A DNA stretch of 64,000 nucleotides from the NCBI RefSeq assembly GCF_000739995.1, contig NZ_BBJX01000014.1, positions 1-64,000 on the forward strand, given 5' to 3'. The position numbers and the translations under genes were made by a program. This stretch comes from Comamonas granuli NBRC 101663. GTDB taxonomy: Bacteria > Pseudomonadota > Gammaproteobacteria > Burkholderiales > Burkholderiaceae_C. Of the stretch, positions 17,843 to 26,151 are shown piece after piece (position 1 is the first letter of the stretch; each line of letters begins with the position of its first letter). The notes beneath the pieces were generated by a model. The model made no database searches. It worked only from the letters and a program-made list of their open reading frames with translations, and was not told the DNA's origin.

Positions 17843-18175
17843 TCAGGCTTCCTGCGCGGACTCGGGGGCCGACGCGGCACGAAACTCGTCGTCGTGCGAC
17901 ACGCGGACTACGCCGAGCTTGAGTCCGAGCACACCAAAGACCCGGTTCATTGTCTGGACCGTTCCCTCGCTTTTCTCGCGCTCAATGTCTTGCAGCGTGC
18001 GAAACGATATTCCGGCCAACTGAGCCAGTTCTGCAGTGGTGAGATGCATCGTCTTCTTCAGATGGCGCACGGCCTGTGCCAGGCTCCATTGCGGATTCGC
18101 CAGCACATCGTTGATGGCCTTCTTGCGCAGTTCCAGCTGCTGAGGCAGGGTCAAGATTTCGTATCGCTTGTCCAT
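17843..18175 (-). CDS. hipB: HipB-like XRE antitoxin/regulator
   Basis: 110 aa. The HTH region is HLTTAELAQLAGISFRTLQDIER, followed by GTVQTMNRVFGVLGLKLGV, the typical end of HipB-type proteins. It follows hipA by 13 bases on the same strand, so the order is toxin first, the reverse of E. coli hipBA. It should bind and neutralise HipA and repress the operon. Confidence 0.8.
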   Translation of the reverse strand: MDKRYEILTLPQQLELRKKAINDVLANPQWSLAQAVRHLKKTMHLTTAELAQLAGISFRTLQDIEREKSEGTVQTMNRVFGVLGLKLGVVRVSHDDEFRAASAPESAQEA

Positions 18176-18188
18176 GTCGGCGTCCAGT

Positions 18189-19532
18189 TCAGTTCAGCGC
18201 GGTCAATCGCTGGGCTTGCGCCTCGATTACGAGCCTGAGGTGAGCGTGCACCGCCGGTTCCAGGCCGAAGTCAGTGCCGTGCGCTGCAATCTTTTTCAGA
18301 GGCTCAGCCATCGAGCGCAAGCCTTCAACCAATGCCGGTCGGCACACCTCGCGCAACGCTTTTTTCTGCGCGGACGGCATCCGCTTCTCATCTCTCAGGG
18401 TCTGCGCCATCTCACACACCGTGTCGATGACCCTGTTCCAGTCCGGAGCGCCGCTGTCATTGCCCTCCCATCGGATGCGACGGGCGATTCCATCAGGGTG
18501 GAGGTACATCGGCGCAAAGTCGTAGAGAGGTGTCAGGCGGATACCGCCACTGAAGTCGCGCTGGACTGCGGTGTTTCGTGCGTGGTTGTCTTTATTCCCC
18601 AGAGCCAGGTTGGCCACATCCCGCTTGATGTACTCAAGCACTTCTGCAAGGGGGTGGGTGCATTGCCGCAGCAGCTGCCGGCACACTTCGTCGTGGCTGG
18701 GCACCGCATCGAAGCCAGGGTTGCCCGTCAACGTCGCGATACTCTCTTGCCCCAGGCGCAGAACACCCCCGCCCGTCACTTGGCGGTCGAACCGGGGAAT
18801 GAAAAGCGCTCGCTTGAGCAGTACGAGGTCTGCATGCACGCGAAGCCCCAGCATTCGAGCCAACGCCATATAAGGGGCTTCATGCCGCAGGATGGACGCA
18901 AGAGCCTCGTTGCTGCCTCGTCCGAACTTGACGATGTAGTGCTCCCGCGCCCGCGCATCAGGAAGCGTGTGGTCCAGGTACAGCAGCCCATCCTCTGCTC
19001 TCGTGAGCAAAATCTTGGGCCACTCGCCCTGTACCCCAGAAGAGCCCGCCACGAACAGGCCGTGCGAAGCCAGGTACTCAGCGAAGTTGTCTCCCCGTTC
19101 GGCCACCTCATCGTCCGTGAAGCCCCGTAGCGGACCAGCATTCGCGGCTAGCCAGCTCGCGGCCTCCTTCACGCGCAGGTTTCCTACCGAGTTGCCCGCA
19201 CCCGCGAGCAGCAGCCGCCAGTCCACGCTTTCCCCTGCCGTTGCAGATAGCCCCAGTCTGCGCAGAAGCTCTTCTCGCCCAAAGCCCTGCGGCAACATAT
19301 CGATAAGGAAAACGGGCCAGTGCGGATGCTCGAACGCTTGGAGTCCCACTGGGAAGCGACAGGCAAAGGCATGAGCGTCTCGCGCTCCGCCGTGCTCGAT
19401 GGCCCACTCCACCGAGTAGCCGGTATACGTCTTGCTGCGCCAGCCTTGTGCTTCAGGGCCCAGCAGGCTTACGCTGCCCACGTCGCACCAAGCGCCGTTG
19501 GCGAACAGTTGGAGGGTGCAGCTCGCATTCAT
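18189..19532 (-). CDS. hipA: HipA-family serine/threonine kinase toxin
   Basis: 447 aa from the ATG at 19532; a GTG two codons upstream is also possible. No clear ribosome site. Kinase features: IVKFGRGSNEALASILRHEA (ATP-binding side), ALGNKDNHARNTAV with D315 as the catalytic Asp, and LTPLYDFAPM as the metal-binding motif. E. coli HipA phosphorylates glutamyl-tRNA synthetase; the target of this member is unknown. The promoter region holds a dyad at 19546-19583. Together with hipB it may stabilise the element. Confidence 0.88.
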   Translation of the reverse strand: MNASCTLQLFANGAWCDVGSVSLLGPEAQGWRSKTYTGYSVEWAIEHGGARDAHAFACRFPVGLQAFEHPHWPVFLIDMLPQGFGREELLRRLGLSATAGESVDWRLLLAGAGNSVGNLRVKEAASWLAANAGPLRGFTDDEVAERGDNFAEYLASHGLFVAGSSGVQGEWPKILLTRAEDGLLYLDHTLPDARAREHYIVKFGRGSNEALASILRHEAPYMALARMLGLRVHADLVLLKRALFIPRFDRQVTGGGVLRLGQESIATLTGNPGFDAVPSHDEVCRQLLRQCTHPLAEVLEYIKRDVANLALGNKDNHARNTAVQRDFSGGIRLTPLYDFAPMYLHPDGIARRIRWEGNDSGAPDWNRVIDTVCEMAQTLRDEKRMPSAQKKALREVCRPALVEGLRSMAEPLKKIAAHGTDFGLEPAVHAHLRLVIEAQAQRLTALN

Positions 19533-19545
19533 TTGCACAGAATTT

Positions 19546-19583
19546 TATCACTATTAAAGCCGAAAGGCTTTCTATATGTGATA
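19546..19583. promoter_or_regulatory. Dyad operator and hairpin upstream of hipAB
   Basis: TATCAC (19546) and GTGATA (19578) form an inverted pair around a perfect AAAGCC-GAAA-GGCTTT stem-loop (19556-19571). Position just upstream of hipA suits autoregulation by HipB. Confidence 0.5.
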
Positions 19584-19657
19584 GATAACTGTGCAAGTAA
19601 TCCAGAGTACTGTTGTGGCTTACAACCTACTTCATCAACAACTTAGGCCACCGCCTG

Positions 19658-19680
19658 GGCCTTCCGGGAAGGCCTTTTTT
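19658..19680 (+). terminator. Plus-strand terminator with no upstream gene
   Basis: GGCCTT-CCGGG-AAGGCC followed by TTTTTT. The only neighbour is hipA on the other strand, so the transcript it ends is unknown. Confidence 0.7.
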
Positions 19681-19745
19681 CTATTGCAGTTGGATTGACC
19701 TCTGAGGTTCACTAGGCGCGGTAAACTACCCGGAGCGCCTTCTCG

Positions 19746-19766
19746 GTCATACGAGAAGTCATACGA
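19746..19766 (+). repeat. Putative right arm-type integrase sites
   Basis: GTCATACGA at 19746 and again at 19758, a direct pair 12 bases apart, matching the pair at 10687/10700. It lies 60-80 bases inside the right attachment site. Confidence 0.5.
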
Positions 19767-19826
19767 CGAAGAAGCTGCGTAGTTTTGTAAGTCGTTGATT
19801 TTATTGAAAATTCTCTTCGGACTGGA

Positions 19827-19848
19827 CGAATCCCGCCCTCTCCGCCAA
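19827..19848 (+). repeat. attR: right attachment repeat
   Basis: 22-base identical copy of the tRNA-Ser 3' end (10604-10625). It defines the right boundary of the element. Confidence 0.9.
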
Positions 19849-19853
19849 ACATG

Positions 19854-19884
19854 AACCCAAGTATATGATTTACTTGGGTTTTTT
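19854..19884 (+). terminator. Displaced terminator of tRNA-Ser
   Basis: AACCCAAGT, 9-base loop, ACTTGGGTT, then TTTT. It starts six bases after attR, where the tRNA gene would have ended before insertion. Confidence 0.75.
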
Positions 19885-20059
19885 ATTTCCGCAATCCAAG
19901 CCCGCACAACTGAGCGCGAGAATATGGAAGCTAGTGAGCTGCCCATCACTCGCCTGGATTTGGACGCGCACGTCGCATGCGTGTTCTTACGGAAAGTCGC
20001 TGCTGACAGCTCCAGACCGGCGCATTGCATGTGACGCATGCGTGGAGGACTGAGCTGCG

Positions 20060-20839
20060 CTACCTTCGCAGCGCTAACAGCAGCGCAGCGTCACCATCTT
20101 CCTGTACCAGCGCCAGTGTCATGCCGGAAACTGTGCCATCCATCGCCGGTCGCGGGCTGGCGATGCCCGCGAACTTCCGCGCTAGGTCTTGGCAGGTCTC
20201 TATGAGCGTAGTATCGAATAACGTGGCATGGCTGTTCTCTTGCAGCATGCCGCTGTAGGTACAGCCCGTGGTGCTGGAGCCGGAAAGGCGGCCGCTAGCG
20301 TCCACACTCCAGTGCAATACGACTGCACCTTCGCCCAACGTTGCGGACCAGGAGCCTCCAATATCCGCAAGGCGTGGCGGCTGATCGAGCGGGTCCACAC
20401 GTGTAAATGCCAATGTACCTGCCTCAAATGTCATTGAGGCGCTGCCGGTGGTCAGCGCGGCGGTGCCCTGCCAGGCCACCGTCGAGGGCATCTGGCCTTC
20501 GCCGAGAACATGGCGCCAGCCCCTGAGTTCCACTTCATGGGCACCTGTCGCCTGCATTTGCAACCGCAGCAGGGCTTGGCCATCCGCTGTGATCGCCCAA
20601 ACGGCAGCCGTGCCATCGGTCGCGGAAGGTAGCACCAGCAGCGTGTGCGCCGAGGTAGCGCCTGCGGGCGCGGTCCAGCGGCCCTGCAGGCTGGAGGTTT
20701 TCAGTGGCGCAGGCGGAGCTTCTTCTGCAGGCGCATCACGCTCTATGGCAGAGCCTCCGCCGCAACCCCACAGACTCCATCCCAACAAAACGGCGACAAC
20801 CCAGCGAGCGCTGTGGAGGCGGGGAACATCAATGGGCAT
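20060..20839 (-). CDS. Putative lipoprotein of unknown function
   Basis: 259 aa from the Met at 20839; the frame is open further upstream (20854 or 20920). The N-terminus has Arg, a hydrophobic run and a lipobox-like LWGC followed by Gly residues, indicating signal peptidase II cleavage and lipid anchoring. Two halves each hold a beta-rich segment (LQGRWTAPAG and IGGSWSATLG), suggesting a duplicated small domain. It lies 72 bases below the large repeat protein and is probably co-transcribed with it. Confidence 0.65.
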   Translation of the reverse strand: MPIDVPRLHSARWVVAVLLGWSLWGCGGGSAIERDAPAEEAPPAPLKTSSLQGRWTAPAGATSAHTLLVLPSATDGTAAVWAITADGQALLRLQMQATGAHEVELRGWRHVLGEGQMPSTVAWQGTAALTTGSASMTFEAGTLAFTRVDPLDQPPRLADIGGSWSATLGEGAVVLHWSVDASGRLSGSSTTGCTYSGMLQENSHATLFDTTLIETCQDLARKFAGIASPRPAMDGTVSGMTLALVQEDGDAALLLALRR

Positions 20840-20910
20840 CGGGTATTGGTGCATGAAAATTGTTCGGACAAGCGGCGGGAGTCGGAGCGGGATCAGACGT
20901 TGCGGGCGCA

Positions 20911-23900
20911 TCAGAACCACAGAAGCATGTGCTCTGTATCCGGTGCATAGCCCACCAGGGACAGCGGAAGCCGCCCTGCAGCGCCTTGATGCGTGATCAC
21001 TCCGTTGAGCTGTCCGTCGGCGTCGAATTCGCCCCCGTCGGTGATCTGGAAATCCAGCCGCAGCCGGTCACCCTCGATCACCATCCGGCCGCCGAACGCG
21101 GCGCTGGCAAGGTGGGTCCACACACCGTCATGGTTTTGAGCCCAGTAGCCGTTGACTGGCTGTGCCGCATCCAGATAGAGGCTGAATCGATGAGTCCCTC
21201 CCGTCGCATCCATCTGCAGGCTGAAGGCGAGCATCCCGAGTGGCAGTTCCATAAGCCCAGGCAGGCCGGGTGGCGAATCGAGCTGGCGGAGTCCGGTAAT
21301 CTGCGAGGCAGTGTCGACGGAACGCCCCTCGCCCGCAACCAAAGTCACGTAAGTACGTGGTGCGTCCCCAGGTGCGGAGCCGCCGTATGGCGACTGCGCA
21401 AAGGGGGCCGAGGCAACCTCCTTCTGGCGGCTATCGAGAATGCCATCGCCATTGCCGTCGCCCGGCAAGGCAGGGACACCTCCTGGGCCGGGTAGACCCG
21501 GCACCCCGCTCTCTTGTGCAGCCGTAATGCCGTCAGCATCGTCCTGGCTGCGGAACGTATAGCGCGCACTGACGGGCGCGGGGCTGCGGCCATCGCTCAG
21601 CCGGATTTCAATGGCCGCTTCACCTGGCGAATCTGCCGTGAAGGTCAACCCTGCCAGCAGCTTGTTCATCGCCAGCGCAGGTCCTTGCAGGACCCAGGCG
21701 TTTTGGGTCCATATGGCATCAATGCCAGTGGCGGATGCCGACTCCAGACCGCCAATGTGACCATTGACGGGAGTGAGAACAAGGATGAGCGGCTCATGAG
21801 GAGCATCGGGATCCACGACCCGCCAATCAGCCAACGCAGCCGCTATTCCTACTTCCACTTCCTGTATTTCACCAGGCAGGTCCAGCAGCAATGGTGCTTG
21901 GTTGGGTGGTACAACGGGCGGCTGTTCTTGCGCTGCTTCTACCCGGGCGGTGGTTGCCGACAGCACCTTCTCGGGGTATCCGGCTCCATCGGAGTAGCTC
22001 ACGCACAGGCTGATTGCAAAGCCCACGTCGTCCTGGGCCAGCGTGTAGGTGTTGGCGGTGGCTCCGGCAATGGCCAAGCCATCGCGCAGCCACTGGTAGT
22101 TGAACGCACCCAGGCCGTCGGCATCCGCGAGGGTCGAGGTATCTGCCGTCAAGGTTTGGCCCTGCATGGCTGTGCCGGTGATGACAAGCAAGCCTGTCGG
22201 CGGATTGTTCGCTGGCGGTGGCAGGACGGCGCCTGTCGATGCCGAGGCCACCGTTTCCTGGGTACCCCTGCCATCGGAGTAGCTCACGCGCAGGCTGATC
22301 GCAAAGCCCACGTCGTCCTGGGCCAGCGTGTAGGTGTTGGCGGTGGCTCCGGCAATGGCCAAGCCATCGCGCAGCCACTGGTAGTTGAACGCACCCAGGC
22401 CGTCGGCATCCGCGAGGGTCGAGGTATCCGCCGCCAAGGTTTGGCCCTGCATGGCAGTGCCGGTGATTGTGATGGCACCAGTAGGCGGCTGGTTGGCGGG
22501 CGCAATGCTGACCGTGGTCCGGCCTGCGGCAGACAGTGCTCCGCCGCGGCCCTGGGCGTCGGCGGTATTGCCGTCGTTGAATGTCCACTCGATATCGACA
22601 GAGACGGGCGGATTGCCGCCGGTGTTGCGGTAGGTCAGCGATTGCAGCGCTTCATTGACGCGGCTCTGCGTGGCGCTGGCATTGAGCGTGAGTGTGAAGC
22701 TGCCATGGGCCTGGACATAACTGCCAATGTCCGTGCCGTGCAGCTTGGCCCGGCCGTTGCTCAAGCTCAGGTTGCCGCTGGCGCCGAATTCATCCTCCGC
22801 GACGGCCCCCCCCACCCGCGCCAAGGTGATGCTGGCGCCGCTGTAATGGCCTTGGGCGGCCAGCTCTGGATCAAATATGGCGGCATCGGCATCCAGTACC
22901 ACGGGGGTACCGGTTTGATCGTAGCTGGCGGCGCTGCCGGCCAGCGTGTCCACCGGGGAGGCCGAGGGATTGAAGGTGGCATCCAATGTGCCATTGGGGT
23001 TGACGCGAATCAGACTGAATTGGGTCGTTCCGCCGTGGCTGCTGTACCCAGCCACCACAATTTTGCCGTCGGGCTGCAGGACAGCGCTGTAGCCCAGGTC
23101 CGCATCGTTGCCCACTCTCGCCAACAATTGGCCAGGAACCGGACCATTGGCGTTGAAACTGGTGTCCGGACTGCCATTGGGATTTAAACGCATCAGGGCG
23201 AAATCCAGGCTGTTGCTGCCATTGCGAGCCATCCCCGCCATGACGATCTTGCCGTCGGGCTGGAGAATCAGGCTGTGACTTTCCGCCTCACCGCCGCCAA
23301 CGTAGAAGTACTGCTTGCCGCCAGCGCCGAAGCTGGCGTCCATGGAGCCATCGGCATTCAGGCGAGCAATGCCGAATTCGCCACCGCTGAGACCAGAGAC
23401 AACGATTTTTCCATCGGCTTGCACCGCCACATTCCAGGCATCGTCGGACGTGCCGCCAAAGCTCACTTGCTGCTTGCCCGCGCCGTTGAAACTGGAGTCC
23501 AGGCTGCCGTCGGGATTCAAGCGGATGATGCCGAAATTCCATATGGCGCCGTTTACGGTTTGGGCAGTGCCCACCATGATGATTTTTCCATCCGGCTGCA
23601 GCGTTACTCCCAAGCCCAGATCACGGTAGCTGCCTACGGGCACCACTACGGTGCCGTCGGTGCCGAAGCTGGTGTCCAGCGAGCCATCGGCATTGAGGCG
23701 CGCCAGACTGAAGTCATAGTTGCCGTTGCGTACGCTGGTGCCTGCGGCCAGTATTTTTCCGTCAGGCTGAATGGCAACGGCATGACCGCCATCCTCGCCA
23801 TTGCCGATATTGATGTAATGGGTGCCGGTGCCGTTGAAATCCGTGTCCACCGTCCCGTCAGCGCCGAGCCGCATGAGAAAGTACGTGCCGTCGGATTTGC

Positions 23901-24588
23901 CGCCGTTCGTATTGCCGATCAACACCATCTTGCCGTCTGGCTGAAGGCCCATGCCATAGATGCCGTTGCTCTTGCCGGCATCGGAGGGCAAGAGCAGTTT
24001 TCCATCTGCTGAAAAACTGCTATCCAAGGTGCCATCCGTATTCAGGCGAATCAGGCTAATGTAGTTCTGCGTACCGATATAGCTGTATCCCGCCAGTACG
24101 AGCTTGCCGTCGGGCAACAACGCAAGGCTGCGGCCATAATCCATGCTGCCGCTGATCGAAACAATCAGTTTCCCTGTGCCCGTCGGCGGCGCAAAACTGG
24201 GAGCCTGGTTGACGGGCTCAGTCACGGAGGTCAAGGCATAGATGCCTGTGCTCGCCTGCATGCTCTGAGGATTGCTGACAGTGAGCTGGATGTAAGCTTG
24301 GCCAGTGGCATGAGCGGTGAAGCTGGCCTGCGCCAGCAAGGCATTGATCTGTTCCGCCGTGCCGGTGAGCTCGAAGCTGCCATCGCTTTGGGCCGCCATG
24401 CCAGGCACTTGCAAGGTGCCGCCAATAACGCCTGGCACATTAGCGTCGGCGTCCTGCACCTTCAATGTCACAGTCAAAGGGAAACCAGTGACGTCGGACA
24501 CCGTCAGGTCGGCCAGATCCTTAGCCAAGCCTGTGTGCACCCATTGGGGTTGAGCGGGAATACCGTGGAATACAGGAGGACTGGACAT
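20911..24588 (-). CDS. Large extracellular-type protein: delta-60 repeats, Ig-like repeats, anchor domain
   Basis: 1225 aa. After an N-terminal Ig/cadherin-like part come seven delta-60 repeats marked by QPDGKIVVAGY-type motifs followed by hydrophobic strands, probably a beta-propeller (about residues 150-540). Next is a cadherin-like stretch, then two nearly identical Ig-like repeats (GTAMQGQTLAADTSTLADAD, FNYQWLRDGLAIAGATANTY). The last about 150 residues resemble the choice-of-anchor U domain. No N-terminal signal peptide is visible, which fits type I or another signal-less route, or a missed start. Role unknown; adhesion or matrix binding is plausible. Confidence 0.8.
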   Translation of the reverse strand: MSSPPVFHGIPAQPQWVHTGLAKDLADLTVSDVTGFPLTVTLKVQDADANVPGVIGGTLQVPGMAAQSDGSFELTGTAEQINALLAQASFTAHATGQAYIQLTVSNPQSMQASTGIYALTSVTEPVNQAPSFAPPTGTGKLIVSISGSMDYGRSLALLPDGKLVLAGYSYIGTQNYISLIRLNTDGTLDSSFSADGKLLLPSDAGKSNGIYGMGLQPDGKMVLIGNTNGGKSDGTYFLMRLGADGTVDTDFNGTGTHYINIGNGEDGGHAVAIQPDGKILAAGTSVRNGNYDFSLARLNADGSLDTSFGTDGTVVVPVGSYRDLGLGVTLQPDGKIIMVGTAQTVNGAIWNFGIIRLNPDGSLDSSFNGAGKQQVSFGGTSDDAWNVAVQADGKIVVSGLSGGEFGIARLNADGSMDASFGAGGKQYFYVGGGEAESHSLILQPDGKIVMAGMARNGSNSLDFALMRLNPNGSPDTSFNANGPVPGQLLARVGNDADLGYSAVLQPDGKIVVAGYSSHGGTTQFSLIRVNPNGTLDATFNPSASPVDTLAGSAASYDQTGTPVVLDADAAIFDPELAAQGHYSGASITLARVGGAVAEDEFGASGNLSLSNGRAKLHGTDIGSYVQAHGSFTLTLNASATQSRVNEALQSLTYRNTGGNPPVSVDIEWTFNDGNTADAQGRGGALSAAGRTTVSIAPANQPPTGAITITGTAMQGQTLAADTSTLADADGLGAFNYQWLRDGLAIAGATANTYTLAQDDVGFAISLRVSYSDGRGTQETVASASTGAVLPPPANNPPTGLLVITGTAMQGQTLTADTSTLADADGLGAFNYQWLRDGLAIAGATANTYTLAQDDVGFAISLCVSYSDGAGYPEKVLSATTARVEAAQEQPPVVPPNQAPLLLDLPGEIQEVEVGIAAALADWRVVDPDAPHEPLILVLTPVNGHIGGLESASATGIDAIWTQNAWVLQGPALAMNKLLAGLTFTADSPGEAAIEIRLSDGRSPAPVSARYTFRSQDDADGITAAQESGVPGLPGPGGVPALPGDGNGDGILDSRQKEVASAPFAQSPYGGSAPGDAPRTYVTLVAGEGRSVDTASQITGLRQLDSPPGLPGLMELPLGMLAFSLQMDATGGTHRFSLYLDAAQPVNGYWAQNHDGVWTHLASAAFGGRMVIEGDRLRLDFQITDGGEFDADGQLNGVITHQGAAGRLPLSLVGYAPDTEHMLLWF
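21986..22468 (-). repeat. Two nearly identical 198-base tandem units in the Ig-like region
   Basis: 21986-22183 and 22271-22468 are almost base-for-base identical at an offset of 285. This is far closer than protein constraint needs, so it marks a recent duplication or gene conversion. Confidence 0.85.
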
Positions 24589-24663
24589 AGTGCGTGAGGA
24601 GGATTGCGGGTAGAGCCCCTGTGAACAAAGACCGTCAATCCTCTGGCGGCCGAGGGGTTTTGG

Positions 24664-24685
24664 GCATACCGCAATTGCGGTATGC
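24664..24685. promoter_or_regulatory. 22-base perfect palindrome between divergent genes
   Basis: GCATACCGCAA followed directly by its reverse complement. It lies 76 bases from the repeat-protein start and 60 from the LuxR-type gene, and so is a likely operator for the latter. Confidence 0.6.
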
Positions 24686-24744
24686 GATGCTTCTGCAGAC
24701 TCAGAAACAGGCCTGTGCCACCATCCACTGAATTGGTTATTCGC

Positions 24745-25869
24745 ATGTCCTTCACCACGTCAGAAGAACGAACCCTTCAGACTATTGCAGGTCGTTTCTA
24801 TGAAGGCATCCTGGAGCCCGAAGAATGGTTCGGCGCCCTGGATGACTTCCGACGGGCCATGCAGGGGGCGCTGTTCTACAACGTGGTGTTCGACAAGTTC
24901 TCTGGGCAGGTAGCGGGCAGTCTGCAAAATGACGACAGCACGGTCGAACAGATGCGCGAATACGAGCGACACCATGTGCACCAAGACGAATGCGTGCCCC
25001 TGGTTATGCGCCTGCCCGTAGGGCAGCCGATGTTCGGCTACCAGCACTTCTCACCGCGTGAGCTCTCGCGCAGTTTCATCCACGGCGAATGGTTGCCATC
25101 GCTGGGCTACAGGCATACCTTCTGCGTCCCCATCCATGAGTCAGGCTCCACACGGGAGCTGCTCAGCATCGTGCGCCCGGCAGACCATGTCGACTTTGCA
25201 CAGCCAGAGAACATGCTGGTGCAGCGTCTACTGCCCGACTTGCTGCGTGCCGCCCGGCTGCGCGCCCGTGCCCGCGGCCTGGTGCATCAGGCAGGCTGGA
25301 GCGTTGCCGCGCTGGACGCCCTCCCCCAGGCCGTGGTGATACTGGATGCTCAGGCCAGGGTTCATTACCTCAATACGGCGGCCGAACGATTCCTGAAGGA
25401 CACGCCGGGCCTAAGCCTGCGCCAAAACCGGTTGGGCGCAGAGGATGCCCGCCAGCAACAGGCCCTGCGTGCCGGCATAGCCGGGGCTTGCGGCCTGGAT
25501 ATGCCTTCTCGCGGCACCAGCCTGCAGGTCGGAGGACTGGCGGCGCCAGCAGTGTTCATCCATATCTTGCCGCTTCATGCACAGCACCCACTGACGGGAC
25601 TGAGCGGACAGCGCCCCCTTGCGCTGCTGCTGTGGGGCGGGCCTCATGCGTTACCGCCAGTGACTCAGATCGGGATGGCCTTAGGACTGACGGAGACTGA
25701 GGCGCGCCTCGCGCTGGTGCTGGCCTCGGGCAAGTCGCTCAAGCATTTCGCCCAGGAACAGGGCTGCAGCTGGCATACGGCACGTACCCACGTCAAGAAT
25801 GCGCTGGCCAAGACGGGCTGCCGCCGCCAGACTGATCTGGTGCTGCTGGTACGCGCGCTGAATGCCTGA
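24745..25869 (+). CDS. LuxR-family transcriptional regulator
   Basis: 374 aa from the ATG at 24745 (MSFTTSEERTLQ); the frame is open 21 codons further but without likeness. The N-terminal about 180 residues look like a GAF/PAS-type sensor. The middle has LPQAVVILDAQARVHYLNTAAERFL, a PAS-like element. The C-terminal HTH is LGLTETEARLALVLASGKS followed by TARTHVKNALAKTGCRRQTDLV. The gene is divergent from the repeat-protein operon and upstream of the ABC cluster; the palindrome at 24664 suggests it controls the former. Confidence 0.85.
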   Translation: MSFTTSEERTLQTIAGRFYEGILEPEEWFGALDDFRRAMQGALFYNVVFDKFSGQVAGSLQNDDSTVEQMREYERHHVHQDECVPLVMRLPVGQPMFGYQHFSPRELSRSFIHGEWLPSLGYRHTFCVPIHESGSTRELLSIVRPADHVDFAQPENMLVQRLLPDLLRAARLRARARGLVHQAGWSVAALDALPQAVVILDAQARVHYLNTAAERFLKDTPGLSLRQNRLGAEDARQQQALRAGIAGACGLDMPSRGTSLQVGGLAAPAVFIHILPLHAQHPLTGLSGQRPLALLLWGGPHALPPVTQIGMALGLTETEARLALVLASGKSLKHFAQEQGCSWHTARTHVKNALAKTGCRRQTDLVLLVRALNA

Positions 25870-25904
25870 CGCGTTCAGGAGGGCGAGACACCCGTGGTGC
25901 CACG

Positions 25905-25970
25905 CAGAAAGCTATCAAAACAATAGCTTCCAGCGCTTTCTGCACAAGCGCCAAGGCCGTATTTCACTAA
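25905..25970. repeat. Dispersed intergenic repeat, copy 1
   Basis: Contains AAGCTAT-CAAAACA-ATAGCTT as a stem-loop, then CCAGCGC and AAGCGCC. Related elements are at 56704 and 63090. Confidence 0.55.
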
Positions 25971-26036
25971 TATATCTCCACCCCATCCCGTCCCACGCGC
26001 CACGGGTACGGCGGGTGCCTGCTGCTAGCGTGGACA

Positions 26037-26069
26037 TTGGTCCTATCGAATGTCCGCGGGTGGCTCTAT
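26037..26069 (+). promoter_or_regulatory. Paired direct repeat, candidate MocR/TauR-type operator
   Basis: TTGGTCCTAT (26037) and GTGGCTCTAT (26060), start-to-start 23, lie 83-115 bases before the ABC operon. The same arrangement occurs at 40060/40083, and CCTATCGAATG is shared exactly. Confidence 0.55.
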
Positions 26070-26151
26070 GTGTAGAGAGGAACATCTAAGCAGAATTTGC
26101 TCCTGATCAATCTTGCGCATCGAAGGTTGGCGCATTTCCAAGGAGACAAAA

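Noticed and set aside
21970-24200. Regularly spaced repeats that might suggest a CRISPR array
   Set aside because: They are in-frame delta-60 and Ig-like protein repeats; units are long and there are no short palindromic repeats with unique spacers.
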